Position numbers and translations under genes: made by a program
DNA from: Methanobrevibacter_A sp964431035
Lineage (GTDB): Archaea > Methanobacteriota > Methanobacteria > Methanobacteriales > Methanobacteriaceae
Length of the DNA stretch: 54,759 nucleotides
Direction of reading: 5' to 3'
Assembly (NCBI GenBank): GCA_964431035.1
Contig: CAYSIF010000008.1
Span: 1 to 54,759, forward strand
Part shown: one piece after another, positions 1 to 8,850 of the stretch
Numbering within the stretch: the stretch's first letter is position 1
How the letters are laid out: each line of letters begins with the position of its first letter
The notes under the pieces: model-generated
Told to the model about the DNA's origin: nothing
Seen by the model: the letters and a program-made list of their open reading frames with translations, nothing else
Database searches by the model: none

Positions 1-141
1 TGAGCATTTGAAAAGTAATGTAAAGTCTTGAAAAAAATAGTTTATATGTAAATTACAATTTGTTTCTAATATATCTTATTTCTTATTTTTTTTGTTAATT
101 AATAATTTTGGGATTATTTTTTTCTTTTTTGGAAATTAATA
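1..141. other. AT-rich non-coding left edge
   Basis: No gene or convincing signal is seen here. The stretch lies downstream of the minus-strand ATPase gene ending at 142. Its T-rich plus strand gives mainly A-runs in the minus-strand transcript, so it is not an obvious terminator. Confidence 0.4.
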
Positions 142-1578
142 TTACATTAAAGCAAATGTTATTAATGGAATATATAATATATTATTATGGAATTTAATTT
201 CTGATGCTCTGTTTGATACTAAAATTCCATATTCTGAGTTATATTTGTTTTTTGAAATTGTTAATTGGCTTTTTGTTTTCTTTCCAATTCCTACTTCTAG
301 TGGAATTACTCTATCCAAATGTTTTATTAGGAAGTCCACTCCTTTTTTATCAACATCATAGAATAGTGCTAATGATTCCATTGATTCATTTGCTAATCTG
401 AATATTTTTGATGCAATTAGGTTTTCTGCAAGTACTGAGAAGCATTTTTCATGGTTGATATCATATCTTCCAACACGATAGTTTATTGCTGTTTTAATTG
501 ATGGTGATAAGAATAAGTGTTGTTGTGGTTTTTTAAGCATTTTTCCACTAGATCCATATGCATTTATACTGAATATTAATTGGGATTTTTCTAATATTTC
601 AAGTATCTTTTTTACTGTTTTTGTTGATAGTTCTAGAGATTGTGCTATTTTTGTGTGTGATGTATCTCCTGATTTTTTTGTTGCAAGGTATGTTATTAAT
701 CTGAGTATTGTGTTATTTGTAACTTGATTAAATGAATAGAAATCTTTTAAATCGTCTGATACTATTTTTTCTATTACTTCATTTATTAATTGGTATGAGT
801 TTATTTCATTGATGTTTAATGTGAATGGGAAGCTTTGGTAGTGTAAGAATTTTTTAAATTCTAATTTTATATCGTTTTCTAAATCTGATAGTTTGTCTTT
901 TATTTGTTTTTCATATTCTATTGCTTTGTTTATTGATTCTTCATCTCCTCTTAAGATTAAGTATTTGAGGTTGCTTTTTGGTAATTTTATTTTGTGTTTT
1001 AAAAGGAGGTATTCTTGGAAGTTGCACGGGAATATTTGTTCTCGGGTGATTCTTCTTGCAGCGTCTGTGTTGAGTTCTAAATCTAATGCTGATGATCCTG
1101 TAAATATCATGAAAACATTTGATGTTTTGTCGAATATTAGTTTTGCATATTTTGCCCAGTTTTCATCTAATTGTGCTTCGTCAACAAATAGAAATATTTT
1201 TTCGTTGAGTGCTACTGGTGTTTTTTGGTGTTTTTCTTCTATAAATAAGTTGAATATTGTTTTGACATCTGTATTGAATGAGGATTTTAAGTCATGTACA
1301 TCTAAGTAGAATATATTGTTTTTGTTTATTTTTTTCTCGTTTTTTAGATAGTTGTATAGTTGGTAGAGTATTGTTGTTTTTCCTACTCCTCTTAAACCTG
1401 GCATTACTATAAATCTGTGGTAGTATTCTTCTTCAGTTAAGAATTTGTCAACGTGTTTTTTGATTTTGTAGTATTTTAGTCTGTGTTCTTTTGTGTTTTT
1501 TAGTTTATTTTTTGTTAGTGTTTTTGTTTCTCTTTGTTTTGCATTGATGTATGTGATTAATTCCTCTTTTGATGCCAT
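142..1578 (-). CDS. AAA_14/DUF4143-type ATP-binding protein
   Basis: This 478-residue protein looks like an archaeal AAA_14/DUF4143-type ATPase. The Walker A motif is GLRGVGKTT at about residues 62-70. The Walker B motif is IFLFVDEAQ near residue 130, followed by the sensor-like MIFTGSSALDLE. The C-terminal part has KKGVDFLI then VIPLEVG, a D...E-x-G pattern like the PD-(D/E)XK-related fold of DUF4143. The start ATG at 1578 is preceded by GAGGG with 6 bases spacing. The cellular role of these ATPases is not well defined, although some sit near mobile elements. A second member of the same broad family is at 45337-46557. Both are preceded by three evenly spaced palindromes, so tight regulation by a repressor, or autoregulation, is plausible (inference). 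Confidence 0.8.
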   Translation of the reverse strand: MASKEELITYINAKQRETKTLTKNKLKNTKEHRLKYYKIKKHVDKFLTEEEYYHRFIVMPGLRGVGKTTILYQLYNYLKNEKKINKNNIFYLDVHDLKSSFNTDVKTIFNLFIEEKHQKTPVALNEKIFLFVDEAQLDENWAKYAKLIFDKTSNVFMIFTGSSALDLELNTDAARRITREQIFPCNFQEYLLLKHKIKLPKSNLKYLILRGDEESINKAIEYEKQIKDKLSDLENDIKLEFKKFLHYQSFPFTLNINEINSYQLINEVIEKIVSDDLKDFYSFNQVTNNTILRLITYLATKKSGDTSHTKIAQSLELSTKTVKKILEILEKSQLIFSINAYGSSGKMLKKPQQHLFLSPSIKTAINYRVGRYDINHEKCFSVLAENLIASKIFRLANESMESLALFYDVDKKGVDFLIKHLDRVIPLEVGIGKKTKSQLTISKNKYNSEYGILVSNRASEIKFHNNILYIPLITFALM

Positions 1579-1644
1579 TGTTAACCCTCTTAGTATTTTT
1601 TTTAGTTGTATTAATTTATTGTTTTTTGTACTATTTAAAAGTAT

Positions 1645-1730
1645 GGGAAGTCTACTTCCAATACCCTTTATAAATACATAGTAAGTACACTTCCAATATC
1701 ATTTATAAATATATGGGAAGTCTACTTCCA
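1645..1730 (-). promoter_or_regulatory. Three 35-bp iterated palindromic operator-like sites
   Basis: The palindrome GGAAGTCTACTTCC occurs at 1646-1659 and 1716-1729, with a one-mismatch copy GTAAGTACACTTCC at 1681-1694. The spacing is exactly 35 bp each time, and each copy is followed by AATA. A TATA-like TATTTATAAA (minus strand) lies between copies 1 and 2 and again between copies 2 and 3. The array sits directly upstream of the ATPase gene starting at 1578, so a regulator bound here would cover its promoter. Confidence 0.7.
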
Positions 1731-1811
1731 ATAAGATTAAAAAATAAAAAAAAGTAGAAAATGTGAAGAAATTGTTTTAAAAAAAGTAAAAGTGTGAGCT
1801 TTAATAATTTT

Positions 1812-3938
1812 TTATATTAAAGCTTCTTCTTGTTGATATTCTTTTGGAAGGGCGCTTCGTGTGCTTCTTACTCCTAGTAGCATTGTTGATAGGTTGTGTA
1901 TTATTGAGCTGGTTGATGGTGTGATTATTCCTAGTACTCCTAGTAGTATTAGTGTTCCGTTTATTTGAACTATTTTGTTGTAGTTGTCGTCTATTTTGTC
2001 TAGCATTCCTGTGCTTAGGTATCTTAGTGTTACTAGGTCGTCTAGTTGGTCTGATAGTAGGGTTATGTCTGCTACTTCTTTTGCTATGTCTGAGGAGTTT
2101 CGCATTGCTACGCTTACGTCTGCTGCTGAGAGTGCTGGTGAGTCGTTGATTCCGTCTCCTACCATGATTACTTTGTGGTCTTGTTGTTTGAGTTCGTTTA
2201 TTATTTCTGCTTTGTCTTCTGGTAGTACTTGGGATCTGTATTGTGTGATTCCTAGTTCTTGTGCTATGGTTTTTGCTGCGTTTTCACTGTCTCCTGTGAG
2301 CATTACGATGTTTTCTATGCCTTGTGATTTTAGTTTGCTTATTACGTCGTGTGCTTCTTTTCTTACTGGGTCTGTTATGCAGAGTATTCCTTCTAGTTTT
2401 CCGTCTATTGCTAGGTATATTACGCTGTATTTGTCTATGTTTTCTTTTATTATTTTTTCTTGTTTTTTGGTGAGTTTTACTTCTTCGTCTTCTAGTATGA
2501 AGTGTTTGCTTCCTATTACGGCTCTTTTGTTGTTGTATTTTGTTGCTATTCCGTGTGCTACTATGTATTCTACTTCGCTGTGGTCTTCTTCGTGTTTTAT
2601 GTTTTCTTTTTCTGCTTGTTTTACTATTGCTGTTGCTACGCTGTGTGCGAAGTGTTCTTCTATGCATGCTGAGATTTTTAGTACTTCTTCTCTTGTGTAT
2701 TGGCCGGTTGGTATTACTTTTTCTAGTTTTGGGCTTGCGTTGGTTAGTGTTCCTGTTTTGTCGAATACTATTGTGTCTGCTTTTGCGTATGCTTCTAGGT
2801 GTTTTCCGCCTTTTATCATCATTCGGTTATCTGATGCTTCTCGCATTGCTGATATGATTGATAGTGGTGTTGTTAGTTTTATTGCGCATGAGAAGTCTAC
2901 CATTAGGACTGCCATTGCTTTGGTTATGTTACGGGTTAGTGCGTATACTAGTGCTGTTCCTAGTAGTGTGTATGGTACTAGGCTGTCTGCGAGGTTTTCT
3001 GCTTTGCTTTGTATTCCTGCTTTTAGGTCTTCTGATTCTTCTATCATTGTGATGATTTTGTTTAGTCTTGTTTCATCGTTTACTGATAGTGTTTCGATTG
3101 TTAGTGTTCCTTCTTCGATTACTGTTCCTGCGTGGACTGTTTTGCCTAGTTTCTTTTCTACTGCGTATGGTTCTCCTGTCATTGATGCTTCGTTGACCAT
3201 TGCTTCTCCGTCGACGACTTTTCCGTCGATTGGGATTACACTTCCTTTTCTTATTTTTATATGGTCTCCTTTTTGCACTTCTGATAGTGGGTATGATATT
3301 TCGGTTTCTTCTCCGTTTTCGTCTTTTGAGATTAGCCATACGGTGTCTACGTTTAGTGCTAGGCTGTCTTTTAGTGCGGTTTTTGTTTTTTGTATTGTGT
3401 ATTCTTCTAGAAGGTCACTTATTGATAGTAGGAACATCATTGATGCTGCGGATGCGAAGTTTTTTTGTTGCATTGAGAAGAATAGTGCTGTTCCGTCTAG
3501 TAGGTCTACGTCGAATTCGAAGCTTGTTAGACTGTCTAGTGCTTTCCATACGTATGGTATTGCACGTACGACAGTCATTATGGTTCTTATTGGTATTGGT
3601 ACTAGGAATTTTATTGCGTAGTGTTCTACTATTTTTCTTGCTAGTTTTGAGAAGAATTTGTTTCCTTGTTCGTGTTCTAGGTTTTTTGGTGTTGGTTCTG
3701 CTTCTTCTATTTCGTAGAGGTTTATTTCTAGTAGTTTGTCGATTATTTGGTCGTGGTATTTTTCTTCTGTGTAGTGTATTAGTATGCTTCCGTTTTTGTG
3801 TGATGTTTTTACTAGTTCTATGTAAGGGTTTTCTTCTAGTTTTGCTGCTATCCCATAACCTTCTTTTTCTGTAAATGCGAATCTTCCAGCTTTCACTCTT
3901 AGTCTGGTTCTTTTATCGTAGATTATTTTGAATTTCAT
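1812..3938 (-). CDS. P1B-type heavy-metal translocating P-type ATPase
   Basis: This 708-residue protein has every core motif of a P-type metal pump. They are TGEP in the actuator domain (about residue 252), the phosphorylation site DKTGTLT (about 392), MLTGDSE, and GDGINDSPAL (about 592). The transmembrane metal-site motif reads SCAIKLTTP near residue 346 rather than the usual CPC or SPC; I recall similar SCA-type variants near CtpC-like manganese/zinc pumps. The N-terminal 80 residues look like an HMA fold without the CxxC pair. The gene follows the small membrane protein at 3991-4233 by about 50 bp and the two probably form an operon. No clear ribosome binding site precedes the ATG. The likely role is metal efflux, but the metal is not determined by sequence. 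The codons end mostly in A or C, unlike the adjacent 688-residue gene. Confidence 0.92.
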   Translation of the reverse strand: MKFKIIYDKRTRLRVKAGRFAFTEKEGYGIAAKLEENPYIELVKTSHKNGSILIHYTEEKYHDQIIDKLLEINLYEIEEAEPTPKNLEHEQGNKFFSKLARKIVEHYAIKFLVPIPIRTIMTVVRAIPYVWKALDSLTSFEFDVDLLDGTALFFSMQQKNFASAASMMFLLSISDLLEEYTIQKTKTALKDSLALNVDTVWLISKDENGEETEISYPLSEVQKGDHIKIRKGSVIPIDGKVVDGEAMVNEASMTGEPYAVEKKLGKTVHAGTVIEEGTLTIETLSVNDETRLNKIITMIEESEDLKAGIQSKAENLADSLVPYTLLGTALVYALTRNITKAMAVLMVDFSCAIKLTTPLSIISAMREASDNRMMIKGGKHLEAYAKADTIVFDKTGTLTNASPKLEKVIPTGQYTREEVLKISACIEEHFAHSVATAIVKQAEKENIKHEEDHSEVEYIVAHGIATKYNNKRAVIGSKHFILEDEEVKLTKKQEKIIKENIDKYSVIYLAIDGKLEGILCITDPVRKEAHDVISKLKSQGIENIVMLTGDSENAAKTIAQELGITQYRSQVLPEDKAEIINELKQQDHKVIMVGDGINDSPALSAADVSVAMRNSSDIAKEVADITLLSDQLDDLVTLRYLSTGMLDKIDDNYNKIVQINGTLILLGVLGIITPSTSSIIHNLSTMLLGVRSTRSALPKEYQQEEALI

Positions 3939-3990
3939 GAGGGATCTTTTTTTTTAAAAAAGAAGATTTTAATTTATTTTTATTTTATTT

Positions 3991-4233
3991 TTATTGTGCT
4001 TTTGATTTTTTGATTTCTTTTGCGTCTACGTTTATGTCTTCTGCTTCGTCTTTCATATCTTGGAATGCTTCTTCTGCTTCGCTTTTTGCCATGAGGACTT
4101 TTGCCATTCCTCTTGCTGCGATTTTTTTGGTTGTTTCGGATTCTATTATGTGTTTTCCGATTAGTCCTGCTGCGATTCCTCCAACGAATAGTAGTGCGTG
4201 TTTGTGTTCATATAATTTGTCTAAATCTTTCAT
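3991..4233 (-). CDS. Small membrane partner of metal P-type ATPase (DUF6110/PacL-like)
   Basis: This 80-residue protein has one hydrophobic helix (LLFVGGIAAGLIGKHII, about residues 14-30). A charged Glu/Ala/Lys-rich tail follows (SEAEEAFQDMKDEAED). That layout matches the small proteins encoded next to CtpC-like pumps, such as the DUF1490/PacL proteins of mycobacteria, which act as membrane scaffolds and metal-binding partners. Homology to that family is by pattern only. It is encoded upstream of the P-type ATPase on the same strand, and AGGAGAT precedes its ATG. The likely job is to stabilise or feed metal to the pump (inference). Confidence 0.65.
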   Translation of the reverse strand: MKDLDKLYEHKHALLFVGGIAAGLIGKHIIESETTKKIAARGMAKVLMAKSEAEEAFQDMKDEAEDINVDAKEIKKSKAQ

Positions 4234-4273
4234 TGTTTCTCTATCTCCTTGTATTGATTATTTTTTTTAAGAC

Positions 4274-4331
4274 CTAAAAAAATTAGTTTATTTTTAATAG
4301 TTGTTTAGGTATTCCTAAAAAAATTTTTAGG
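4274..4331 (-). promoter_or_regulatory. Inverted-repeat region upstream of the metal-pump operon
   Basis: TTAGG-TATT-CCTAA (4305-4318) overlaps the perfect palindrome CCTAAAAAAATTTTTAGG (4314-4331), and another CCTAA lies at 4273-4277. The region is just upstream of the small membrane protein gene starting at 4233. It could be the operator of a metal-responsive repressor. It could also help end transcription of the upstream gene that stops at 4371. Confidence 0.45.
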
Positions 4332-4370
4332 TACAACAAAATATTTATTAAAAATAGTATATAAACTTAA

Positions 4371-6437
4371 TCAAAAATCAAACAAATTAGACTGACCACT
4401 AGAAACACTAGCATCAGATGAAACAAAATACTCTTTTATAATAGGCTCAGCAGTCTTAACCATAAAACCATCATCCAAACACCTACACAAATAATCAAAA
4501 CAAACATCACAAGGAACATTCAAAACATTATCCACACCACTATAAACCCTATTAAAACACTCCTCAACACTATCCAAACCCAACTTATCCATCAAAGACC
4601 TGATATTCTTAATACACCTCTTAGCACCATCAAGATCAATACTAACCTCAAAAGGATTCATAACACTAACAAAATAATGCAAACTCTCAAACAAAGCCTC
4701 CTCAAACATACCCACATCAGCATAATAAAAAGACTTACGATAAAGATTATCCAAATAATCCCCCTGCCTTTTAGCATTAAAATACTCAATCTCTTTTAAA
4801 TTAATAAACCTTAAAACAGTATCCTCACCAAACTCACCAAAAGTATCCTCCCAAAAAGACCTAAACTCATCAAAATCAGTAAACCGCAAATAATTAACAA
4901 AATAATAAGACAAACCCTTCCTATTTAAAAACTCAAAACCCTTAGCAGTAACAAAATAATCAGGCCAATACCAATCAATATCCACATTCTCACCAATACG
5001 ATCAATTAAAACCTGCTTTTTACCAGAAACCTTCAAACCATTCTCACGCAAAATACCCTTCAAACCATCAATATTATAATTATCAGCAACAAGACCCCAA
5101 TTATCATTATCAATCTTATCAGAAATAAAACCCTTATTAATTAAACCATTCTTAATAAACTCCACATAAACATGCTCAGGTTTAAAATGAAAATCCTCAC
5201 AAGCAAGACTTAAAGGCAAACCCTTCTCAAACAAAAACAAAGCATCAAACAAACGATAATCCAACTCCACATCATCAAAACGCTTAGTAATACTTGTAGG
5301 ACTAACCTCCTCAAATTTATGCCCCAACATCTGAAGTGTTTCCTCAGTAAGACTTAAATTCAAACCATCATCCTCATCTTCAAAATCATCAAAATCATCT
5401 AACTCAGGAATATACTCCAAATTAAAACCACAAGTACCACAAGAAGAGTCTAAAGGATGAACATTAGAAAAACAATAAGGACATAAACGCAAACCCTCTT
5501 TTAAAGCATCAAACATACTCTGAATATTAAACTCACCTTCCATATCCATTTGTTCAAAGGCTAAAAAATTCAAACGAGTTAACAAACCTTCAGTTGAAAC
5601 CTCACCTTCCTCAAACTCAGCAAACAATTGTTTCCTAATCTCAACAATCCTTTCATAACTAACATCAGTCTTATCAATCATATCCTTAAGATAATCAGAA
5701 AGCTCATCACCTTCACCTAACAATTCATAAATATTCATATAAGAACTTGGAAGATTATCCCTTAACTCCTCCAAATCATCAATAAAACTAGTATGATTAT
5801 CTAAAAACAAATTCTTAATACCAATAAAATAATCCAAATTTAAATCTTTACGAGCAGATAAACAATCAAAATCCTTAATATCAGAATATAATGGTTTTGA
5901 ATATAAAATATCACAAACACCAGGAGTGGAAATATTATTTAAAACAATAGGAGAGCAGATATTTAAATCATAAACAAAACAGGAAATAAAACTATCTTCA
6001 TCAACATTTATCTCCTTAGAACTACTTAATAAATCATCATAATCCAATATAAAATCAATTGCACTAATAACAATATTATCACTTACAAGCTTTGCAAAAC
6101 CAAACTTAATAAGCAATTCAACTACACTACGTGGAGGATTATAAATACCAAAACTACTACCAGAACTATACATAGCATCAAATAAATTATAAAACAAACC
6201 TTTATGCCTAAATTCTGGTAAAATAAAAATATTAGTCAAATAAAAAGTTAAAGACTCATCTAAATAAAAAGTTGCAAAACCAATAACCTCATCATCTTTA
6301 ACCTTAATCTCATTAAAAATTGTAGCATCACCAGAGTGAAGTTTAATATCCTCACGTTCCATAGCTTCAACTAAAAATGGATACTTATCATTTAACACAT
6401 CTTCAAGATTTTCATCTTCCAATTGGAAAAAAGCCAT
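4371..6437 (-). CDS. GNAT acetyltransferase / zinc ribbon / SAP domain fusion protein
   Basis: This 688-residue multidomain protein starts with a GNAT-like acetyltransferase fold (about residues 1-125). It includes IGFATFYL, IFILPEFRHKGLFYNLF as the acetyl-CoA loop region, and IKFGFAKL. A zinc ribbon follows near residues 318-337 (CPYC...CGTCGF), then an acidic stretch. A SAP-like helix-extension-helix lies at about residues 448-482 (LKGILRENGLKVSGKKQVLIDR is its core). The last 200 residues are helical with no family I recognise. SAP domains bind DNA, so a DNA-associated acetyltransferase is possible, but the substrate is unknown. The gene begins 3 bases after the aldo/keto reductase stop, so the two are probably co-transcribed. 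Its codons end mostly in T, strikingly unlike the P-type ATPase next door. Confidence 0.75.
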   Translation of the reverse strand: MAFFQLEDENLEDVLNDKYPFLVEAMEREDIKLHSGDATIFNEIKVKDDEVIGFATFYLDESLTFYLTNIFILPEFRHKGLFYNLFDAMYSSGSSFGIYNPPRSVVELLIKFGFAKLVSDNIVISAIDFILDYDDLLSSSKEINVDEDSFISCFVYDLNICSPIVLNNISTPGVCDILYSKPLYSDIKDFDCLSARKDLNLDYFIGIKNLFLDNHTSFIDDLEELRDNLPSSYMNIYELLGEGDELSDYLKDMIDKTDVSYERIVEIRKQLFAEFEEGEVSTEGLLTRLNFLAFEQMDMEGEFNIQSMFDALKEGLRLCPYCFSNVHPLDSSCGTCGFNLEYIPELDDFDDFEDEDDGLNLSLTEETLQMLGHKFEEVSPTSITKRFDDVELDYRLFDALFLFEKGLPLSLACEDFHFKPEHVYVEFIKNGLINKGFISDKIDNDNWGLVADNYNIDGLKGILRENGLKVSGKKQVLIDRIGENVDIDWYWPDYFVTAKGFEFLNRKGLSYYFVNYLRFTDFDEFRSFWEDTFGEFGEDTVLRFINLKEIEYFNAKRQGDYLDNLYRKSFYYADVGMFEEALFESLHYFVSVMNPFEVSIDLDGAKRCIKNIRSLMDKLGLDSVEECFNRVYSGVDNVLNVPCDVCFDYLCRCLDDGFMVKTAEPIIKEYFVSSDASVSSGQSNLFDF

Positions 6438-6440
6438 AAA

Positions 6441-7553
6441 TTAACCTTCAAATAATTTAGTAACATCTTTTAAAAGTTCAGGTATATTTAAATTTTGAGT
6501 ACAAATATCTACACAATTACCACATTCTATACATTCAGATGCTGGTGCATAAGTTGCAGAAGTAGTGCCATATATTGCTTGATTAGATTCTAAACTATAC
6601 ATAGTTTCTGCATTATATAAGTTAAAGAAATCTGGAATTGGAATATTTGCTGGGCAATCTTTAATACAGTATCCGCAAAAGCTACATGGTATTGCTATAG
6701 TTTTACGTATTGCTTCAGCCATATCTAGTAAGAAGGAATAATCCCCATTAGTAAATGGTTTTTCAGCTTTAAATGTTTCACAGTTTTCTTTCATTTGTTC
6801 AAGGTTACTCATACCACTTAAGACTATACTTACATTTTCACGTGAAGCTGCGAAACGTAATGCCATATCTGGAATGGTTTCTCCTGTTTTATCAAATACT
6901 TCTTTAATTTCTTTACTTACATTGGTAAGTGTTCCGCCTTTAATTGGTTCCATTACTATTATATCTACATCATATTTTACACATAGGTCTTTACATTTAT
7001 GAGCTTGTACCATTGGATCATTCCAGTCAAGGAAGTTTAATTGTAATTGAACAACATCTATAATGTCCCCATATTTTTCAAGTACTTCTTCTAGTAAGTC
7101 TGCTTTATCATGGAAACTGAAACCAATTTTATGTGCTTTTCCCTCCTCTTTCATCTTTTTTATAAATTCGAAGGTTTTAGCATTTTCTGCTAGTGGATAA
7201 AATGCTTTGTTAATATTATGTATGAGGAATACATCAAAATAATCTATTCCTAAACGTTCTAGCATTATATTGAATAATCTTTCATTATCTTCTGGACCTG
7301 TTAATAACCATGTGGGCATTTTATCTGCAATATGATAGGATTCTCGTGGATATCTTTCTATTAGTGCTTTTTTTAATGCATTTTCTGATTTTTCATTATG
7401 ATATGCATAGGAAGTGTCAAAGTAGTTAAAACCTTGATCCATGTAGTAATCTACCATTTTTGTAAATTCTTCCATATCTATAGTTGCAGGATTGTTTTCA
7501 TCGGTTACTGGAAGCCTCATTGCTCCAAAACCTAAAATTGCATCTTCGCTCAT
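6441..7553 (-). CDS. Aldo/keto reductase with C-terminal 2[4Fe-4S] ferredoxin domain
   Basis: The first 270 residues form an aldo/keto reductase TIM barrel. The catalytic tetrad can be followed as Asp in FDTSYAY, Tyr in the same motif, Lys in IADKMP and His in FLIHNI. The C-terminal part carries two cysteine clusters, CSFCGYCIKDCP and CIECGNCVDIC, expected to bind two [4Fe-4S] clusters. This domain pair is common in anaerobes, where ferredoxin-linked electrons may replace or supplement NADPH; the substrate is unknown. I chose the ATG at 7553 because GGGAGGT lies 12 bases upstream; an upstream TTG would place that ribosome binding site inside the gene. A relative with the same architecture is at 46731-47876. 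Confidence 0.9.
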   Translation of the reverse strand: MSEDAILGFGAMRLPVTDENNPATIDMEEFTKMVDYYMDQGFNYFDTSYAYHNEKSENALKKALIERYPRESYHIADKMPTWLLTGPEDNERLFNIMLERLGIDYFDVFLIHNINKAFYPLAENAKTFEFIKKMKEEGKAHKIGFSFHDKADLLEEVLEKYGDIIDVVQLQLNFLDWNDPMVQAHKCKDLCVKYDVDIIVMEPIKGGTLTNVSKEIKEVFDKTGETIPDMALRFAASRENVSIVLSGMSNLEQMKENCETFKAEKPFTNGDYSFLLDMAEAIRKTIAIPCSFCGYCIKDCPANIPIPDFFNLYNAETMYSLESNQAIYGTTSATYAPASECIECGNCVDICTQNLNIPELLKDVTKLFEG

Positions 7554-7676
7554 AAAAAATTTAATACCTCCCAAAAAAACTAAAAAAGTGTTTAACTTAA
7601 ATTTATTTAACTTGTTACTATTTATTTAAATTTACTATTTTTTTTAAAATTTTATTGAGTGAAGATTTTAGTTTTT

Positions 7677-8252
7677 TTATCTTCTGAATTTTTTTATTAA
7701 TTTAGTTATAGGAATTGAGATAAACTGTGAAAATAAGCATGCTATTATTATTGCTGGTGGATAAACTGTGAATCCTATAATATATCCAATGATTAGGATT
7801 GTGAAACTTATAACAGCAGGTTTTGAGCTTCCTAGTGCTAATTGTAATGCTATGTTTCCTTTATCTATATTTTTTAGAATATATGCTGAAAGTTGGTTTA
7901 ATGCAATTACAGAAACAAAGTTTAAACCATATAATCCTTGTGCTAGTGGTGAGTAGAAGTTTTCTGCTACAAATGTTGTAAGGTATGGTAAAAATGATAG
8001 GATTAATAATGAGATTCCATCAATCCATAATATTTTATAATCAATTCTGTTTACAAGTGAAAATAGGTTTTGATGATAATTCCAGAAGTTGAAACATGCA
8101 ATAAAACTTACTGCATATGTTATGAATTCTAGCCTGTATTCGAATAGTGATGTCCATGTTCCTTGGCTTGCTAGTGGTATTTCTAGTACGATTATGGTTA
8201 TGATTATTGCAAGAACTGCGTCGATTAGTGCTTCGAATCTTTCACTGTTCAT
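7677..8252 (-). CDS. TMEM175-like (DUF1211) membrane protein, copy 1
   Basis: This 191-residue protein has about six hydrophobic segments. It starts with RFEALIDAVLAIIITIIVLE, the hallmark first helix of the TMEM175/DUF1211 family. Characterised prokaryotic members are tetrameric potassium channels. The usual RxxxFSD signature is altered here to LID in place of FSD, so selectivity may differ. Its ATG overlaps the stop of the upstream paralogue by 4 bases (8249-8252). Tight translational coupling and possibly a heteromeric channel are therefore likely (inference). GTGAT lies a few bases before the start. Confidence 0.8.
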   Translation of the reverse strand: MNSERFEALIDAVLAIIITIIVLEIPLASQGTWTSLFEYRLEFITYAVSFIACFNFWNYHQNLFSLVNRIDYKILWIDGISLLILSFLPYLTTFVAENFYSPLAQGLYGLNFVSVIALNQLSAYILKNIDKGNIALQLALGSSKPAVISFTILIIGYIIGFTVYPPAIIIACLFSQFISIPITKLIKKFRR

Positions 8253-8830
8253 GCTTCATCACTCCGTTGTCTGTTACGTCTTGATAGGATTAACCATAAG
8301 ATTATTGATACAAAACATGAAAGATAAATTGCAGGTACATATATTGTGTATGAGATTACAAATCCTATTATTTGGATTGCAAGTGGTATGTTCATCCAAT
8401 TATTTGATTGATCTAATGCTTTTAGTTTTTTATTGTATGGATCACTTCTAAATACTGTTTTTACTGAAATATTGCTTAGTATGTTTGATGAGACAAATAT
8501 TAAACCAAACATTGTTTCTGCTGGAAGTGAGTTCACATGTCTTGCAAGCCATATTGTAAAGTATGGTAAAAGTGATAAGATGAATAGTAATATTCCATGT
8601 ACTGCAATTACTCTATTGTCTATTTCATCTACTAGTTGGAATAGGTTATGATTATTGTACCATGTATTATAGATTATTAGAAAGCTTACTGCATATGCGA
8701 CATACATTGCACGTAAATCCCATATTGCTGTAAGTGTTGGTTCTACAGGTTGTGGGATTTTTAAAATAAGTACTGTCATTACTATTGCAAGTATTGCATC
8801 AGCGAATGTTTCGAATCTATCCGTTTTCAT
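8249..8830 (-). CDS. TMEM175-like (DUF1211) membrane protein, copy 2
   Basis: This 193-residue paralogue of the downstream gene begins with DRFETFADAILAIVMTVLIL and has the same six-helix pattern. The FSD signature of the first helix reads FAD here. Together with the overlapping downstream copy it makes a two-gene unit, which would suit a channel built from two kinds of subunit. No ribosome binding site is visible before the ATG at 8830, and the upstream gene stops only 20 bases earlier, so translation may be leaderless or coupled. The channel function is inferred from the family. Confidence 0.8.
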   Translation of the reverse strand: MKTDRFETFADAILAIVMTVLILKIPQPVEPTLTAIWDLRAMYVAYAVSFLIIYNTWYNNHNLFQLVDEIDNRVIAVHGILLFILSLLPYFTIWLARHVNSLPAETMFGLIFVSSNILSNISVKTVFRSDPYNKKLKALDQSNNWMNIPLAIQIIGFVISYTIYVPAIYLSCFVSIILWLILSRRNRQRSDEA

Positions 8831-8850
8831 AATTCAAAAAAAAGTTTTTT

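Noticed and set aside
1984..3621. Long plus-strand open frame of 545 codons opposite the P-type ATPase
   Set aside because: It is the antisense shadow of a gene with complete P-type ATPase motifs. The strongly biased codons (A/C-ending) make stop codons rare on the opposite strand, and the translated product is Ser/Leu/Phe-rich without a family pattern.
2540..3874. Leu/Arg-rich open frames on both strands inside the P-type ATPase
   Set aside because: Low-complexity shadow frames caused by codon bias; no ribosome binding site or family.
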